Both the position numbers and the translations under genes were made by a program. Of a DNA stretch of 64,000 nt, positions 61,201 to 64,000 are shown one piece after another; position 1 is the first letter of the stretch, and each line of letters begins with the position of its first letter. Below the pieces are notes generated by a model. That model was not told where the DNA came from and searched no databases. It was given only the letters and a program-made list of their open reading frames with translations. Source of the stretch: Tyto alba. Its lineage: Eukaryota > Chordata > Aves > Strigiformes > Tytonidae. The stretch covers positions 6,603,427 through 6,667,426 of the forward strand of contig NW_024881296.1 in assembly GCF_018691265.1 (NCBI RefSeq). Direction: 5' to 3'.

Positions 61201-63727
61201 TTTTGTTTTAGCAAATATTTGCATTAAGGTTTTTTTGCTTTCTTTTTTTCCCCAAGAGATGGTGGAGGATGCATGAAATGTCTGGCCTCAAATACTCTTA
61301 CTCTACTTTTCTTCTAGCTTTCTTGCTGCTTTCTGTTATTTCCCAGCCTAACCTCTCACCTCAGCGCACATTCCTTGATACCTCTCTGCCCACTGCCTAC
61401 AACTGCTGTCTTTTGTGCTTTCTGCCGTCCCTTCTACTGCAGCTGGCAACATTTGCACCATCTTAATCATTTGCATCACTGTTCCTTTCTTTCATTCTTT
61501 CTCTGTTTTTATTAGTTCCATGCAGTCGCTCTTTCTTCCTGTAGTATCTCCTGGAAATTCACAGGCTACCTTTAGTACTGGGAGCAGAGCACCTGTATTG
61601 AGCTATTGTGGAACATTTCTGCTGATCTGTCTCCCGAAGCTCACGCATATCTTCATTTTTTTTTTTTTTTCTTTCCAAGTCGCTGTCTGGAGCTAAAGCT
61701 GCTTGTGGTCCAACTGCTTCCTCAGTCCCTGTGGTGGCAGGCGTGCCGGCTGCCTGCAGGTCTGGGGTTCAGCTGGAATTGCCCCTTGCTCTAATCACAC
61801 TGGGAGAGCTTCACACCCTGCCCTGATGAGAGCCTCATGGCCAGGCACCAACAAAATTTTAATCCTGTTTCAATCCTTTTTTTGCCAGAATTTGAGGAAA
61901 TCTGTACTCATTTCACAGCTAGGACTCATTGTTAATGGATTTATGTAAGCAAGCCAAAGTCTTGTTTATATGTGAAGAAAATAAAGCCAAGCTAGGAAAG
62001 GAGAAGAAGCTATAGTGCTAGAGGATATCTTAATATCTAAATATCTTAATCCTTCCCTTAGAAAATAAGTAATTTAAAGGGTCAAGTAAAGTATAAGGAC
62101 AAATGATGGTTTGTTTGGTTCCTAAAGGAAGATTTGTAAAACCGGATGGTGTGACCAGGAATGTCTGAATTGGTCAAGAGATATTTTTGCTACTTATAAA
62201 AGGTATTATTTCTAACTCTTTGGGAATTTCATGTTAATTCTCTTGTCTAATAACAGTGGAGGAAGAAGGTGAATATAAGTTAGAATGATGATAGTGCAAA
62301 TTTAGAAGTGTCAGGGAGAACTTCTGTAGAATTTATTTGAAAAAAGAAAAAAGGCTTTTGATCATCAGTGAAGTTCAGTAACAGGGTTAAGAGACAAAGT
62401 AGTTGTACCGAGGGAAATATCCTATAGGAGTTTTCTGAAAGAACAACATTCAGACTCTTCCTTTCTTTATGCAAATACTTTCTTGCATTTTTAAAATTAT
62501 GCTTTCATGTATTTGACACATTACCTCTTGTACCTTCTGCTTAATCTGTTTAAAAAAGTATTTCTGGAAAAGGTTTTGGAAACTTAGCACAGTGGAATTT
62601 TGTTTGAGGGTTTATTTCTTAACATTCTTCATAGCATAGTTGTATTAAGTATAGGGTATCACAGCCTGGTAATCCCTGGAGCCTGCTGATGAAATCCGTA
62701 AGATTTGCCAGCACCAGCAGAGTGTGCAGCGTTCCAGAGGCTGGCAGGCTGCCCCTGTAGGCCTTCCTCTCCATCCTTTGAAATGCTGAAACATCCAGTT
62801 GTCACTGCTACAGGCAGGATCCTGTGCTGGATAGACCTGAGTCTGATCTAGTCTGGCGATTCTTGTCAGTTCAAGACTTTGTTTCCTCTGCTGGCGTAGT
62901 ATGCTCATGTTTTGTTGTATGTACTTACATGCTGCTGGATTGTGCTCAGAAAGGTATAAGGTATTGTCCATAAATATTTCTTTCTAGTCTCTTTATAAAA
63001 AAAAGAGCAAATTTTTCTTATGCATTTTAGGCTCATATAACCACTTCAGGTTGCGCATAGGCTGCACACTTGAGACTCCTGCTGACGTCAGTGGATATCA
63101 TTCTTTAGATTATGGATTTTTAAGCTTTCACCTCCTCAGGTAGGAGACAGCTGACCAAGAGCAAATTTTATTTATGCGTAATGCATCTTTTTGATGAAGT
63201 TTCTGTATACACATAAATAACATTCCCCACAATAGGGGGGATATATTGTATTGTGTTAATGCAGTTACAGTTAAAGCATCTACATCTCAAGGGGCATTTG
63301 TCAAACACAGTGCTTTGTTAACCTAAAAGACTTTAAAATGATACTTCCTGTCTGTTACTGAACAGCTAGAAAACACAGATCTTCGGGACTAATTTTGTTT
63401 TCTTCTGGATGTGCGTTGCTGCAGCTGCTTGCAATCTAACATTGCGATGCTCCCGTCATTCATTGTGCTTGTCACTGAAGAAACAATCATGGCTTTCTAA
63501 GGGCTCAGTACTGTTGTTATTGAGTATCTCTGAATAGCTAGTTGAATTTGACACACTTAGGAAATGTGCCAAAGGGTAAAACAAACATCACTCCCATTCT
63601 TGCATGTGGCAGTGAAGAGGTCTGTGAAGAATGCTACCCTGTCCTTTGGCCAGCTTCCAGCCTCCCCTTCCCTGTGGAATTGAAATCTATGAAAGAAGCT
63701 ATATGTTACTATGCTGTGCCAGATCTC

Positions 63728-63751
63728 TTTTTTTTTTTTTTTTTTTTTTTT
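63728..63751 (+). repeat. Poly-T tract, about 24 T
   Basis: Homopolymer near the right end of the window, in intron 3. Confidence 0.9.
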
Positions 63752-64000
63752 AAATAGAGCAATAATTCTTTGAGAGATATGTGGCTTCAAATACCTGTAC
63801 TGTATCTCTTACAGTACTTATAATCAGATAGCCTGATTCTGTTATTAATGTTGAAAATGTTAGAATTTTCATTAGCCTCATTCTGGAGACATTCGGGTAT
63901 TTAATGTTTATTCTGTATCTTAGGGACAGAGTTACAGCCATCTCTGGTTAACTGCTTGTTTCTTTAACAAAGTTGTTTCTTCTTGATTTAATCTAAAGCT

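Larger units (their letters stand above)
20436..64000 (+). other. DISC1: DISC1 gene, 5' part (exons 1-3), continues beyond window
   Basis: The span covers exon 1 coding, intron 1, exon 2, intron 2, exon 3 and part of intron 3 of DISC1. The protein is a scaffold: a disordered N-terminal head and long C-terminal coiled coils, binding partners such as NDEL1/LIS1, PDE4 and kinesin adaptors at centrosome and mitochondria (family knowledge). Exons 1-3 give 390 codons plus one base, so over half of a vertebrate-length protein of about 850 residues is encoded beyond the window. Intron sizes here are about 20.2 kb, 3.56 kb and more than 18.5 kb. I searched intron 3 for the next coiled-coil exon without success. 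Confidence 0.88.
45414..64000 (+). other. DISC1: DISC1 intron 3, 5' part (more than 18.5 kb)
   Basis: Begins GTGAGAG and continues past the window end. I looked for the next DISC1 exon (expected to continue DYDR-AE with a Leu/Gln/Glu-rich helix and phase-1 entry) and saw none. Apart from one antisense CR1 end and poly-T/A tracts, the 45.4-58.0 kb and 58.3-64.0 kb parts hold nothing I can name. Open frames of up to about 125 codons here are chance level. Confidence 0.8.

Overview
This is vertebrate nuclear DNA, most likely from a bird and probably a neoavian. The evidence is: multi-exon gene structure with GT-AG introns, CpG islands, CR1-type LINE fragments (two of them the short antisense 3' ends typical of bird genomes), solo LTRs of avian ERV type with 5-bp target duplications, and no mammalian SINEs. 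There is no prokaryotic gene organisation and no CRISPR, operon, tRNA or rRNA.

The one gene that can be named is the 5' part of DISC1 on the + strand. Exon 1 lies in a strong CpG island (about 20.14-20.90 kb; coding 20436-20547). Exon 2 is the large N-terminal exon (40791-41779). Exon 3 is a 70-nt coiled-coil exon (45344-45413). Intron 1 is about 20.2 kb, intron 2 is 3.56 kb, and intron 3 runs off the window; I could not find exon 4. All three exons fit in phase (1, 0, 1). Exon 2 carries one in-frame TGA (40877-40879) inside an otherwise gap-free conserved block, followed by 300 open codons. It is either a recent nonsense allele, a sequence error or a leaky stop.

Layout: 0-8 kb is intergenic DNA with a decayed sense CR1 fragment. 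A 1.07-kb antisense solo LTR lies at 8.08-9.15 kb. 9.2-13.2 kb is intergenic with another old CR1. A small CpG-rich patch at 13.2-13.56 kb has the look of a minus-strand promoter and first coding exon of an unidentified gene. 13.6-19 kb is intergenic with microsatellites and a third CR1. A second LTR family (ERVL-like, antisense) sits at 19.08-19.68 kb, just upstream of the DISC1 CpG island. A second copy of the 1.07-kb LTR is at 21.70-22.77 kb in intron 1, flanked by an unusual 32-bp direct repeat instead of a 5-bp duplication. The rest is DISC1 intron with two antisense CR1 ends and many long poly-T tracts.

On mechanism: DISC1 is a coiled-coil scaffold protein of centrosome, mitochondria and nucleus. 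The window holds its promoter, its disordered Ser/Gly-rich head with a basic nuclear-localisation motif, and the first coiled-coil segment. The three antisense LTRs around exon 1 could affect its transcription, and the two near-identical LTRs in direct orientation flank its promoter. I see no undescribed system on the scale of an operon or defence locus; the points of interest are the premature stop, a 13-bp duplication across the start codon, the odd LTR junction and the unexplained divergent promoter.
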